Program-made: the position numbers and the translations under genes | In this document: positions 42,268 through 50,969 of the stretch, piece after piece | How positions within the stretch are numbered: position 1 is the stretch's first letter | How the letters are laid out: each line of letters opens with the position of its first letter | Origin: Maricaulis sp048270265 | GTDB taxonomy: Bacteria; Pseudomonadota; Alphaproteobacteria; Caulobacterales; Maricaulaceae | Length of the DNA: 64,000 bases | Assembly (NCBI RefSeq): GCF_048270265.1 | Contig: NZ_JBLWTD010000010.1 | Span: 1-64,000 of the forward strand | Direction of reading: 5' to 3' | The notes under the pieces: model-generated | What the model was told of the DNA's origin: nothing | The model's database searches: none | The model's input: the letters and a program-made list of their open reading frames with translations, nothing else

Positions 42268-43836
42268 TCAGCGCAGCGAGGCCGCCGCGCCGCTGCGGCC
42301 GGCGAATCGCTCGCTGCCCGATCCGGTCACTTGCGACCAGGCCAGCTCGAACTGGCGGATGACCGCACCGTCACGATGATAGAGGTCGTTGAGGTAGCGC
42401 ACCTCCCCATCGGCATCGCCGACAACCGTCCAGTAATTGATGTGGACCGGGATCCGGTCATCGAGCCAGACCACTGTCGGCGTATTGCCCGCGGCCACCC
42501 GCTCGATCTCGTCACCATCCCAGCCCTCCTGCCGGCTCAACACCCACTCGGCCAGCACCAGCGGATCGCGCACCCGGACACAGGCCGCCGAGAAATCGCG
42601 CCGCGTCTCGGAGAAACGGTCTCGTTCGGTGGTGTCGTGGATGTAGACGTTGTGGCTGTTTGGGAAGATGAACTTCACCTCCCCCATGGGATTGCTGCTG
42701 CCGGGCGGTTGCGACATGCGATAGGGCCAGTCCCGCCCCCAACGGCTCCAGTCGATCTCGTAAACGGAAATCTGCTGGCCCTGGGCGTCATAGATCCGGA
42801 AGCCGAGCTGGGCAGCCAGGCCGGGATTGCGCCGGAAGGACTGGAACCGGGTGCGGGCCAGCCCACCCGGAATGCCCCACCAGGGATTAAGGACAACATA
42901 CTGCATGTCCTCGGAAAACTCCGGAGTCGAACTGACCTGGCGCCCGATCATGACCTCATGTCGCCGCGCCACCTGCCCGTCTTCCCAGGCCTCGAGGGTG
43001 AAATCCGCCAGATTGACCCGGATATGACGCTGCCCCGGATCGCGGGACTGCCAGCGGCGCTGCTCGAGATTGACCCGCAACTGGGCCAACCTCTGGCGCG
43101 GCGTGATATTGAGGTGGCGCAGGGTCGCCTGGTCCATCTGACCCGAGGGCGACAGATTGGCCCGCCCCTGATACCGCCGGACCGCCGTCTCGAGCCGCAC
43201 GTCAAAGGCATCTCCTGCCTGCCAGGTTTCGCGATAGAGGCCGACAGCGGCCAGACGGGCCCGGAGCTGGTCGACCCGCTCGCCCTGGTCGCCAATCGCC
43301 AGCGACGGCCCGGGGTCGATCCCCGGCCAGATCGGCTGCAAAGCCATCAGGCGCAACATTTCGGCGCGCAGGATCTGATACCCGCCGATATCGGGCGCCA
43401 GCGCGTTCAGCGCCTCACCGACCCGGTCCGAGGCCAGGGCCCGGTTCAGCGCCGCGCCCAGCTCGGCCCGCTCGGTCTCATCGAGCACATTGAGTTCGTG
43501 CGTCTCGGCATCGGTCAGTCCGTAGCGCAGCCAGCCGCCGAAACGGAAAAACGCCTCGGTCGCCAATCCGGCGCGTCGCTCAAGCGGCACGGTCCGGTCG
43601 AGCAGGAGCCCGGCGGTATCATCAAGACTGGGCAGGCCGTGGCTGGGCGCGTCGAACAGGGTGATCGCGAGCTGCTCGATAGCTGTTTCGCTCCACCCGG
43701 CCTGGCTGCGGGCGCGAACAGACATACTCGCCGGCGCCGGCGTCGCGGCGACCTCGCGCGCATCATCACCCGCCGCCTCCAGGCGGCCGGCCGCACTCAG
43801 CCAGAGCAGTGTCAGAAAGCCTAAAACCCGAAACAC
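42268..43836 (-). CDS. L,D-transpeptidase of the YcbB type
   Basis: A 522-aa periplasmic murein-crosslinking enzyme. A signal-like N-terminus (MFRVLGFLTLLWLSAAG) leads to an N-terminal helical domain, a peptidoglycan-binding domain (RLETAVRRYQGRANLSPSGQMDQAT), then the YkuD catalytic domain: VVLNPWWGIP, SSNPMGEVKFIFPNSHNVYIHDT and FSAACVRVRDP. The His of YIHDT and the Cys are present, but the usual S-x-G-C reads S-A-A-C, an unusual replacement next to the nucleophile. The frame start at 43836 coincides with the signal peptide. It lies 105 bases downstream of the KefC-type gene. Confidence 0.9.
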   Translation of the reverse strand: MFRVLGFLTLLWLSAAGRLEAAGDDAREVAATPAPASMSVRARSQAGWSETAIEQLAITLFDAPSHGLPSLDDTAGLLLDRTVPLERRAGLATEAFFRFGGWLRYGLTDAETHELNVLDETERAELGAALNRALASDRVGEALNALAPDIGGYQILRAEMLRLMALQPIWPGIDPGPSLAIGDQGERVDQLRARLAAVGLYRETWQAGDAFDVRLETAVRRYQGRANLSPSGQMDQATLRHLNITPRQRLAQLRVNLEQRRWQSRDPGQRHIRVNLADFTLEAWEDGQVARRHEVMIGRQVSSTPEFSEDMQYVVLNPWWGIPGGLARTRFQSFRRNPGLAAQLGFRIYDAQGQQISVYEIDWSRWGRDWPYRMSQPPGSSNPMGEVKFIFPNSHNVYIHDTTERDRFSETRRDFSAACVRVRDPLVLAEWVLSRQEGWDGDEIERVAAGNTPTVVWLDDRIPVHINYWTVVGDADGEVRYLNDLYHRDGAVIRQFELAWSQVTGSGSERFAGRSGAAASLR

Positions 43837-43941
43837 GAACGGCCCCTCCCAGAACCTTTCGCGCAGGTTAACGATATTCGTCCATCGCCGAAAGCCGAAT
43901 CGGCTCCGGCCTGTCAGCCCGGCCGGAAGGCACCAACCGGC

Positions 43942-45816
43942 TCAGTGCTCGAGCTGTTCCTCGGCATCATCGGCCATCAGCTCGCCGAGCGAGACAACCC
44001 GCGACCGGGCGCGTTCCATATAGGCCTCGTTATCGAACAGGTCTGTATCGGCATCCCAGACCTCGAACAATTGCTGCAGGCTTTCTTCATCATGCGCGGC
44101 GAAAGCCTTGATCTTGCGTTCCGCCTGTTCCGATGACCGGCCCAGAAACTCCAGCGCCTGGCGGCCGACTTCGAGCGAGGAGCCGAACAGCTCGCGAACC
44201 GCACTGTCGGCACCGGCGGCGCGCAGGCGGTAGACATGTTCCCGGCTGGCAGCGCGCGCGATGACGCGAACCTGCGGATAGCGTTGCTTGACGTGCCGCA
44301 CGAGTTCGATGGCGCGGTCCTGGTTGTCGGTGGCGACAATCAGCAGGCGGGCATGGCTGATCCCGGCTGCCTCGAGCAGGCCCGGACGCAGGGCATCGCC
44401 GTAATAGACCCGGATGCCGAATTTGCGCAGGCTCTCGATATGCGCCGGTGAATTATCCAGCACGACCGGCCGCTGGCCGTCCATCACCAGCAGACGCTGG
44501 ACGATCTGCCCGAAGCGCCCCATGCCGGCGATGATGACCGGCGCCTCTTCCTCGATCTGGTCCGCCTCACGCGGCGCGCCCCGGCTGCGGGTGACATGCG
44601 GCGAGACCCATCTCTCGAACACGATCATGATCAGCGGTGTGGCCATCATGCTCAGCGCCACCACCAGGCCGGTGATATTGGCGACATGGTCGGGCAGGAC
44701 GCGCACGCCGACGGCATAGGTCAGCAGCACGAAGCCGAACTCGCCGCTTTGCGCCAGGGAGAAGGTGAACAGCCAGCGCGCATGGCCATGGATCCGGAAG
44801 GCGACCGCGAGGCCCCACAGGATCACGCCCTTCACCAGGATCAGCGCCAGCAGCAGGCCAAGGATCAGGACCGGTTCCTGTGCCAGCAGCCTGAACTGCA
44901 TCCCGGCCCCGACCGTAATAAAGAAGACGCCCAGCAACAGGCCCTTGAAGGGTTCGAGCACGCTGACCAGCTCGTGGCGGTATTCGCTGTCGGCCAGAAC
45001 CACCCCGGCCAGAAAGGTTCCCAGCGCCGCCGAGAGCCCGACCCAGCCCATCAGCAAAGAGATCGAAATCACCAGCAGTAGCGCGGCGGCGAAGAAGATT
45101 TCGTGCAGGCCCGTACGGCCGATGGCGCGAAATGCCGGCCGGGTGAGATAGCGCCCGACGAGGATGACCAGGGCGACGGCCGCGAGTGTGACCAGGGCCT
45201 GCCCCCAGGCCGGCAAATGCTGGATCAGGTTCTCGGCGCCGACCGGCGCCTCGCCGCCGGCCTCGAGCGCCAGGCTGCCCGCCACCGGCACTTCCCCCGT
45301 CCCCGTGCTCAACGCCAGCAAGGGCATCAGGGCCAGCATGGGAATGACGGCCACGTCCTGGAACAACAGGACCGAGAAGGCCGATTGCCCGCCCTCGCTC
45401 CGCAGCCAGCCCTTTTCACCCAGCGTCTGCAACACGATCGCCGTCGAGGAGAGCGACAGGATCAGGCCGAGCGCGACCGCGACGCGCCAGTCCATGCCGA
45501 CCGCGAGACCGCCGCCCAGCGCCAGCGCCGTCACCACGACCTGCAGACCGCCCAGCCCGAGCAGGCGCACCCGCATGTCCCAGAGCAGGCGTGGCTGCAA
45601 TTCCAGACCGACCAGGAACAGCATGATGACGACACCGAATTCAGCGAAATGCTGCACGTCTTCGGTGTGCGAGCCGACCATGTCCAGCAGCGGCGCGATC
45701 GCGATCCCGGCCAGCAGATAGCCCAACACGGAGCCGAGCCCGAGCCGATGCGCAATCAGCACAGCAATGACGCCGGCCCCGAGATAGATGGCCGCCTGCA
45801 GCAGAAATGTCTCCAT
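43942..45816 (-). CDS. CPA2-type monovalent cation:proton antiporter (KefB/KefC-like)
   Basis: A 624-aa inner-membrane protein. Residues 1-390 contain about 12 helices of the Na+/H+ exchanger fold (LGYLLAGIAIAPLLD, LSLSSTAIVLQTL, FQDVAVIPML with the ion-binding Asp). Residues 405-540 are a Rossmann RCK/TrkA-N domain with IIAGMGRFGQIVQRLL, which would bind nucleotide. It likely exchanges K+ for protons under regulation by the RCK domain. ATG 45816 (METFLLQ) matches the family; 12 codons upstream are open. No KefF/KefG ancillary subunit lies nearby, so glutathione gating is uncertain. Confidence 0.92.
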   Translation of the reverse strand: METFLLQAAIYLGAGVIAVLIAHRLGLGSVLGYLLAGIAIAPLLDMVGSHTEDVQHFAEFGVVIMLFLVGLELQPRLLWDMRVRLLGLGGLQVVVTALALGGGLAVGMDWRVAVALGLILSLSSTAIVLQTLGEKGWLRSEGGQSAFSVLLFQDVAVIPMLALMPLLALSTGTGEVPVAGSLALEAGGEAPVGAENLIQHLPAWGQALVTLAAVALVILVGRYLTRPAFRAIGRTGLHEIFFAAALLLVISISLLMGWVGLSAALGTFLAGVVLADSEYRHELVSVLEPFKGLLLGVFFITVGAGMQFRLLAQEPVLILGLLLALILVKGVILWGLAVAFRIHGHARWLFTFSLAQSGEFGFVLLTYAVGVRVLPDHVANITGLVVALSMMATPLIMIVFERWVSPHVTRSRGAPREADQIEEEAPVIIAGMGRFGQIVQRLLVMDGQRPVVLDNSPAHIESLRKFGIRVYYGDALRPGLLEAAGISHARLLIVATDNQDRAIELVRHVKQRYPQVRVIARAASREHVYRLRAAGADSAVRELFGSSLEVGRQALEFLGRSSEQAERKIKAFAAHDEESLQQLFEVWDADTDLFDNEAYMERARSRVVSLGELMADDAEEQLEH

Positions 45817-46009
45817 GTCCGTTACAATGCACGCCCGGCAGCAAAACCTCAATCGCGGACGGGCGTGAAATCCTGATAAAAATCACATTTTTGCCAGCCT
45901 TTTCGATGCCGGACGCTCCATGTTTTCCCACCGCCCCCTCCATCCCGCTGACAGCCGCCGGGATCGATGCTAGTCCTTGGCCCGAATTTGTCTGAGCGGG
46001 GAAAATCTC

Positions 46010-48082
46010 ATGCATGTATCGACCAAGATCGGCCTGGCCCTGGTGCTGGCCGCGAGCCTTGCGGCTTGCAGCGAACCATCCACATCCGGGCCGGCGACCG
46101 ACGCGCCCGAAACCAGCGCGGCCGAGGCCACGCATTTCACGGTCCTGGTCGGCGGCACCGAGATCGGCGCCCTCGACATCACCCCGTCCGACAGCGGCTA
46201 TGGTGTCGAGTTCGAATACCGCAATAACGGCCGCGGCCCGACGATTTCCGAAACCGTGACACTCAATGCCGCCGGCTTGCCGACCAGCTGGACGATCGAC
46301 GGTGCCTCGACCTTTGGCAATCCGATCGCCGAGAGCTTCGAGTTCGAAGATGACCAGGCCAGCTGGAGCGATGCCACCGGCAGCGATGAAGCCGTGATCG
46401 AGGGCGAGGCCTTCTACGTCCCCCAGGATGGCAGCCCCTACTGGCTGGCCATCGCCGCGCGCGCCCTGATGGACAGCGCGGACGGCACCGTCAATGCCAT
46501 TCCCGGCGGTGCGCTGCACCTCAACGAGATCGAACAGCTCAGCGTCTCCGACGGCACACATGAGCGGACGGTCACCAGCTACGCCCTCACCGGCACCAGC
46601 CTGGATCCGACCTATATCCTGATGCATGACCGCGCCTTCTTCGGCCTGATCACGCCCGGCTTCGCGATCCTGGAATCCGGGTTTGAAGCCGAGGACGAGC
46701 GCCTGCGCGGCATCGCCGCCGCCTATGGCGCCGCACGTCTCGAGAACATCCAGACGCGCACGGCCCATGATTACGGCGCCCCGGTCCGTATCCGCAATGT
46801 CCGCGTCTTCGACCCGGCCAGCCAGGCGCTCGGCGCACCGGTCTCGGTCGTGATCCAGGGGGACCGCATCGCCGCGATCGATGCCCTTGATGTCGCCACC
46901 CGCGCCGGCGAGGTCGAGATCGACGGTGCCGGCGGCTCCCTCCTGCCCGGCATGTTCGAAATGCATGGCCATATGGGCGAGGCTGACGCCATCCTCAACA
47001 TCGCCGCCGGCGTCACCAGTGTGCGCGATATGGGCAATAATAACGAGGTTCTCGGCGCGCTGATCGATCGCATCGAGTCCGGAGAACTGGCCGGCCCACG
47101 CGTCTTCCGCAGCGGCTTCATCGAGGGGCAAAGCCCGTTCAGTGCCAATATGGGCATCGTCGTCGACAGCCAGGAAGCCGCCCTCGCAGCCGTCGATACC
47201 TATGCCGATGCCGGCGATTTCATCCAGATCAAGATCTACAACTCGATGAATCCCGACTGGGTGCCCGCCATGGTCGAACGCGCCCATGAGCGCGGCTTGC
47301 GCGTGACCGGCCATGTGCCCGCCTTCTCCAATGCCGACACCATGATCGCGGCCGGTTATGACGAGATGACCCATATCAACCAGGTCATGCTCGGCTGGGT
47401 GCTCGAGGAGGGCGAGGACACGCGCGAGCTGTTGCGCCTGACCGCCCTGCGCCGCCTGCCGGCCCTGGATCTGCACAGTGAGCCGGTCCAGAACACGATT
47501 AATGCCATGGCCGCGCGCGGCGTCGCGATCGATCCGACACTGGCGATCCATGAAGCCCTGCTGCTGTCGCGCAATGGCGAACTCACCCCCGGCGCTGTCG
47601 ATTATATCGACCACATGCCGGTCGAGAGCCAGCGCAGCGCCCGCAGCGCCTGGGCCGATATCGCCAATGCCGAGGATGACGCCAATTATCGCGGCGCCTT
47701 CGACCAGATCCTCACCACCATCACGATGATGCGCGAAGCCGGTATCTTCCTGGTTCCGGGCACGGATCTGGGTGGTTCCTTCACCTATCACCGCGAGCTG
47801 GAACTGTATCAGCGCACCGGCATGACAGCCCCGGAAATCCTCGCCTGGGCCAGCCAGGGCATGGCTTCCTATCTCGGCGTCGATGACGAGCTGGGCACCA
47901 TCGCGCCGGGCATGCTGGCCGATTTCTACCTCGTCCCCGGCGATCCGACCCAGGACCTGCGCGAGATCAAGACCATCTCCATGGTCGCCGCCAACGGGGT
48001 GATCTATTACCCCAGCGAGATCTATCCGGAATTCGGCATCCGTCCCTTTACCGAAGCGCCGAATGTAATCGCGGCGCAGTAA
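46010..48082 (+). CDS. Amidohydrolase-family lipoprotein
   Basis: A 690-aa periplasmic lipoprotein (MHVSTKIGLALVLAASLAAC). Residues 35-270 form a unique N-terminal beta-rich region; residues 270-690 are a metal-dependent amidohydrolase barrel: MHGHMGEAD (first metal pair), FIQIKIYNS (likely carboxylated Lys), VTGHVPAFS and MTHINQV (His ligands), PGTDLGG (catalytic Asp) and the ending TIAPGMLADFYLVPGDP. Such secreted enzymes often act as dipeptidases or imidazolonepropionase-like hydrolases; the substrate is unknown. ATG 46010 follows GCGGGGA. It is transcribed divergently from the KefC-type gene and followed by a repeat-rich gap. Confidence 0.87.
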   Translation: MHVSTKIGLALVLAASLAACSEPSTSGPATDAPETSAAEATHFTVLVGGTEIGALDITPSDSGYGVEFEYRNNGRGPTISETVTLNAAGLPTSWTIDGASTFGNPIAESFEFEDDQASWSDATGSDEAVIEGEAFYVPQDGSPYWLAIAARALMDSADGTVNAIPGGALHLNEIEQLSVSDGTHERTVTSYALTGTSLDPTYILMHDRAFFGLITPGFAILESGFEAEDERLRGIAAAYGAARLENIQTRTAHDYGAPVRIRNVRVFDPASQALGAPVSVVIQGDRIAAIDALDVATRAGEVEIDGAGGSLLPGMFEMHGHMGEADAILNIAAGVTSVRDMGNNNEVLGALIDRIESGELAGPRVFRSGFIEGQSPFSANMGIVVDSQEAALAAVDTYADAGDFIQIKIYNSMNPDWVPAMVERAHERGLRVTGHVPAFSNADTMIAAGYDEMTHINQVMLGWVLEEGEDTRELLRLTALRRLPALDLHSEPVQNTINAMAARGVAIDPTLAIHEALLLSRNGELTPGAVDYIDHMPVESQRSARSAWADIANAEDDANYRGAFDQILTTITMMREAGIFLVPGTDLGGSFTYHRELELYQRTGMTAPEILAWASQGMASYLGVDDELGTIAPGMLADFYLVPGDPTQDLREIKTISMVAANGVIYYPSEIYPEFGIRPFTEAPNVIAAQ

Positions 48083-48150
48083 CCGGGCCCCGGGGCTCAC
48101 GCTGTCTGCCTTGCCGTCGCCGTGAGCCCGGGTGCGGTGCCCCTGCACGA

Positions 48151-48281
48151 AAATCTCCACGCGGCCTGCCGCTGGAGGTTTGAGGGGGCCTCCCGGGATG
48201 GGAGGTGTGCGGGACGCCGGCGAATGCCGGTTAGCGCAATAAATAGTTGAGACATTCGAGACGTCCCGCACGTGGAGATTT
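48151..48281. other. Structured element with two mutually exclusive folds (possible ncRNA or palindromic element)
   Basis: Segment 48151-48160 can pair perfectly over 10 bp with 48272-48281. It can instead pair with 48173-48181, one G-U, in a local hairpin extended by GCGG/CCGC. The long-range form is continued by nine pairs between 48208-48216 and 48262-48270. Two small hairpins lie inside: 48189-48205 and 48217-48230. The architecture resembles a switching RNA, but it is not upstream of any gene, so it may be a stand-alone RNA or a dispersed element. Confidence 0.45.
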
Positions 48282-48512
48282 ACTCAGGCCCCTCACGGGT
48301 CCTGCCTCGAAATGACCGTGGAAGATTGGTCGAGCCCTAATGCCTCACTTCCCCGATCATGGCCCCACCGGAACTCGGGCTGTCACGCCTCCGTGCGGAT
48401 GGGCTCCACGCTCCCGATCGCCGCAAGTGACTGAGCTCACGCCTCCCGTGTGATCGGAACGGAGGGATTATGCGCCAGGGTTCTGGGGGTGGGGATAACA
48501 TCAGCAATTTAT

Positions 48513-48595
48513 CGTCATCCCGACGAAAGTCAGGACCGCGATATTGCAGGCTCCGCACTTGTCACGTCTGGGTCCTGACTTGCGTCAGGATGACG
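48513..48595. repeat. REP-like inverted repeat
   Basis: Arms at 48513-48537 and 48571-48595 are complementary at 23 of 25 positions around a 33-base centre. The outer sequence CGTCATCC resembles dispersed palindromic repeats seen in intergenic DNA of many alphaproteobacteria. Only one copy lies in this window. Confidence 0.65.
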
Positions 48596-48647
48596 TGGGC
48601 TAGTTGTCAAACGTGGGGGATAAGCGGGAGCGCAATCGCGCCAGCCT

Positions 48648-49199
48648 TCACCCGCCCTGCCCCGCCAGCGCCCGTACGGTCTGGCGCGCATAGCCCGTCA
48701 GCGTCACCAGGGTCAGCGCCGCCGCCAGTACAATCAGCGTTTCGGCAATCGGGGCGAGTTCGATCTGTGTGCCCGGAACCTGGTCCAGCGGCATCATCGC
48801 CAGGCCCAGGCCGGCAAAGCTGAGCACGATCTTGGGGTATTCGAAGCGCGACGAGACCAGCGCCGGGCGGGTGGCCAGCGCCTCGCCAAAGGATGCCACG
48901 ACATTGCAGCGTGCGACCAGGATGACGGCGGCGCAGGCGGCGGCCAGTCCGAGATCGCCATGCACCAGCAGACCGGCAACAGCCGCCAGTGTGAGCAGGC
49001 GGTCGGCGACAAGATCGAGCATGGCACCCAGCGGCGAGCTTTCGCCGAGCCCGCGGGCCAGCTTGCCATCGACGACATCGAGCAGACCCGACCCGAGATA
49101 GAGCGCCAGCGCGATCCATCCCGGACCGCCCATCGCGAGCAGGATGAAGAGCGGCAGCACCAGGCTCATCCGGAACAGGGTGACGGCATTGGAAATCAT
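48648..49199 (-). CDS. CDP-alcohol phosphatidyltransferase family protein
   Basis: A 183-aa inner-membrane enzyme with about five or six helices. The family motif DG-x2-AR-x8-G-x3-D-x3-D is complete: DVVDGKLARGLGESSPLG followed by AMLDLVAD near residues 40-65. It should transfer a phosphatidyl group from CDP-diacylglycerol to an alcohol such as glycerol phosphate or inositol phosphate; the acceptor cannot be told. ATG 49199 follows GGAG; the frame is open upstream through plsC sequence. It is the last gene of a cdsA-like/plsC/CDP-alcohol transferase unit, 34 bases after plsC. Confidence 0.88.
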   Translation of the reverse strand: MISNAVTLFRMSLVLPLFILLAMGGPGWIALALYLGSGLLDVVDGKLARGLGESSPLGAMLDLVADRLLTLAAVAGLLVHGDLGLAAACAAVILVARCNVVASFGEALATRPALVSSRFEYPKIVLSFAGLGLAMMPLDQVPGTQIELAPIAETLIVLAAALTLVTLTGYARQTVRALAGQGG

Positions 49200-49233
49200 C
49201 GGAGTCTCCGTTTGAAATCGGGTCGGGACGCGC

Positions 49234-49872
49234 TCACAGCCAGCGCAGGGGCGGCGCATCCTTGCGCAGGGTTTCGATCGTCGTCTTGAGCTGATCCATG
49301 AAGGCGGCGCGATTGCCGGACCAGGTGAAGGGGGCGCCGATAATGGCGCTGCAATTGAAGGGTACGAGAATGCGCGCACCGCGCGGCAGGACCCGCCCGG
49401 CCCCCTGCAGATAGACCGGCGTGATCGGGGCGTGCGGGAATTCCTCGGCGAGGCGGGCGATGCCGGCCTTGAAATCCCCCATCTCCTCGGCCTTGCCGCG
49501 CGTGCCCTCCGGGAAGATCAGCAATATCTCGCCGCGCGCCAGCGCCGCCTTGCAGCCGGCCAGGACATCGCTGCGGCCGGCACCGGTGCGCGTGATGGGC
49601 AGAATGCCGACGACGCGCTGATAGAACCAGCTGGAGAATGGCGTCTTGAGGAAATGATCCGCCGCCGCGACCGGCCGGATTTTCGCCAGGCTGGCGGAGG
49701 GGAAGAGGCAGATCAGCAGCAGGGTGTCGATATGGCTGTTGTGATTGGCGGCGATCATCGCCGGTCCGGTGACGGGGAGATTGTCGCGCCCGCGGACATC
49801 GAGCCCGATGATCAGCCAGGCGAAGGGCTTCACGAGCAGGACCAGGATCAGTCGGCGCACCAGCTGCAGCAT
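49234..49872 (-). CDS. plsC: 1-acyl-glycerol-3-phosphate acyltransferase (PlsC family)
   Basis: Acylates lysophosphatidic acid to phosphatidic acid at the inner membrane. The 212-aa protein has one N-terminal membrane helix, the catalytic NHNSHIDTLLL (HX4D near residue 44) and the substrate motif LIFPEGTRGK near residue 118. Its start codon follows the TAG of the cdsA-like gene without any gap, so translation is coupled. It supplies the substrate for the upstream CDP-diacylglycerol synthase. A more specialised acyltransferase role is possible because a housekeeping plsC may exist elsewhere. Confidence 0.9.
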   Translation of the reverse strand: MLQLVRRLILVLLVKPFAWLIIGLDVRGRDNLPVTGPAMIAANHNSHIDTLLLICLFPSASLAKIRPVAAADHFLKTPFSSWFYQRVVGILPITRTGAGRSDVLAGCKAALARGEILLIFPEGTRGKAEEMGDFKAGIARLAEEFPHAPITPVYLQGAGRVLPRGARILVPFNCSAIIGAPFTWSGNRAAFMDQLKTTIETLRKDAPPLRWL

Positions 49873-50823
49873 CTAGAAGCGCTCCAGTGCGAAGATCGCC
49901 AGCATGTGGAAATACCAGGGCGCGGTGAACATCAGACTGTCGAGCCGGTCGAGCACGCCGCCATGGCCGGGCAGGAAGAGGCTGGTATCCTTGACGCCGA
50001 GGTCGCGCTTGATCGCCGACATGGTGATATCGCCGAAAAATCCGAGCACCGGCAAAACCGTGCCGATCAGCACGCTCGGCCAGAAGGCCAGCGGCGTGAA
50101 GAAGGGCGCCAGCACGATGAAGACAATCGCCGTCGTCGCGAAGCCGCCGATCGCGCCTTCCCAGGTCTTGTTGGGGCTGACGGTGGGGATGATCTTGTGA
50201 CGGCCGAAGGCCTTGCCCCAGACATATTGGGCGACATCATTGAACTGGGTGATGAAGATCAGGAAGAAGACCAGCCCGGCCGCGCCCGCCTGCGGCACCT
50301 CCGCCGCCGGTGTGCGCATCAGGAAGGCGACATGGCCGAGATTGTAGACGCAGACAATCACGCCCCAATGCATCACCCCGATCGTCGCCAGAAAGCCGTC
50401 AGTGCGGCCGAGCAGGGTCATCATCACCGCCGTGGCAACGAAGACATAGATCGGCACGATCACCAGGAAATAGGCGTAATTGTCGATCCAGATCGCCCAA
50501 TAGCTGATCAGGACCGAGGCATAGACGACCAGCACCACCAGCCGGTCCTCGCGCCGCGTCGGCGCCAGGGTGAGGAATTCGCGCAGGGCAACGAAGCTTA
50601 CGAAGGCGAAGACAATGGTGAAGGCCTGCCAGCCGGCCAGAAGGGCGCCGCCGATCACGCCGCAAATCAGCCACCAGCTGCGCATGCGCGGCCCCAGATC
50701 GCTCCAGCGGCCCGGCTGCACCCGCGGCAGGATGATCGCCGCGAGACTGCCGGCGAGCAACAGCACCAGCAGACCGGCAAAGCCGGCGCCGAGCGGAGCG
50801 GGAAGCTGGGTGAGCGGGTTCAA
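49873..50823 (-). CDS. cdsA: Phosphatidate cytidylyltransferase (CDP-diacylglycerol synthase)
   Basis: Converts phosphatidic acid and CTP to CDP-diacylglycerol in the inner membrane. The 316-aa protein has eight or so helices and the C-terminal signature SAIKRDLGVKDTSLFLPGHGG followed by VLDRLDSL, plus NDVAQYVWGKAFGRHKI with metal-binding Asp. It leads an operon with plsC and a CDP-alcohol transferase, so the three encode consecutive phospholipid steps. The genome may hold a second housekeeping copy next to the isoprenoid/ribosome-recycling genes, as is usual; this cannot be checked here. Confidence 0.92.
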   Translation of the reverse strand: MNPLTQLPAPLGAGFAGLLVLLLAGSLAAIILPRVQPGRWSDLGPRMRSWWLICGVIGGALLAGWQAFTIVFAFVSFVALREFLTLAPTRREDRLVVLVVYASVLISYWAIWIDNYAYFLVIVPIYVFVATAVMMTLLGRTDGFLATIGVMHWGVIVCVYNLGHVAFLMRTPAAEVPQAGAAGLVFFLIFITQFNDVAQYVWGKAFGRHKIIPTVSPNKTWEGAIGGFATTAIVFIVLAPFFTPLAFWPSVLIGTVLPVLGFFGDITMSAIKRDLGVKDTSLFLPGHGGVLDRLDSLMFTAPWYFHMLAIFALERF

Positions 50824-50969
50824 ACCGCCCCGCCATCATGGCGGCGGGCGGGCTCGGACCTGCCTGCGAGTTTCAATCTGCACGCCAAGACCGGATTCCC
50901 CATTGCCCATGCAACCCTAGCGGTAAATCGGCTTCACGCAACAGGGTTCAGGCGGATGCGCGGCGCCCC

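Larger units (their letters stand above)
48083..48647. other. 565-bp gene-free gap filled with inverted repeats
   Basis: Lies between the ends of two convergent genes. It contains a near-perfect 11-bp hairpin just after the amidohydrolase stop (arms 48091-48101 and 48121-48131, one mismatch, no U-run), the competing folds at 48151-48281, a further dyad around CCGATCA (about 48353) and TGATCGG (about 48452), and a 25-nt-arm inverted repeat at 48513-48595. No reading frame has protein character on either strand. Confidence 0.75.

Noticed and set aside
48091..48131. Hairpin after the amidohydrolase gene as a rho-independent terminator
   Set aside because: The stem has a mismatch, the loop is 19 bases and no U-run follows; it is mentioned only as part of the repeat-rich gap.
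45641..48271. 876-codon open frame on the minus strand opposite the amidohydrolase lipoprotein gene
   Set aside because: Composition is that of an antisense shadow of high-GC coding DNA; the plus-strand frame has a lipoprotein signal and complete metal motifs.
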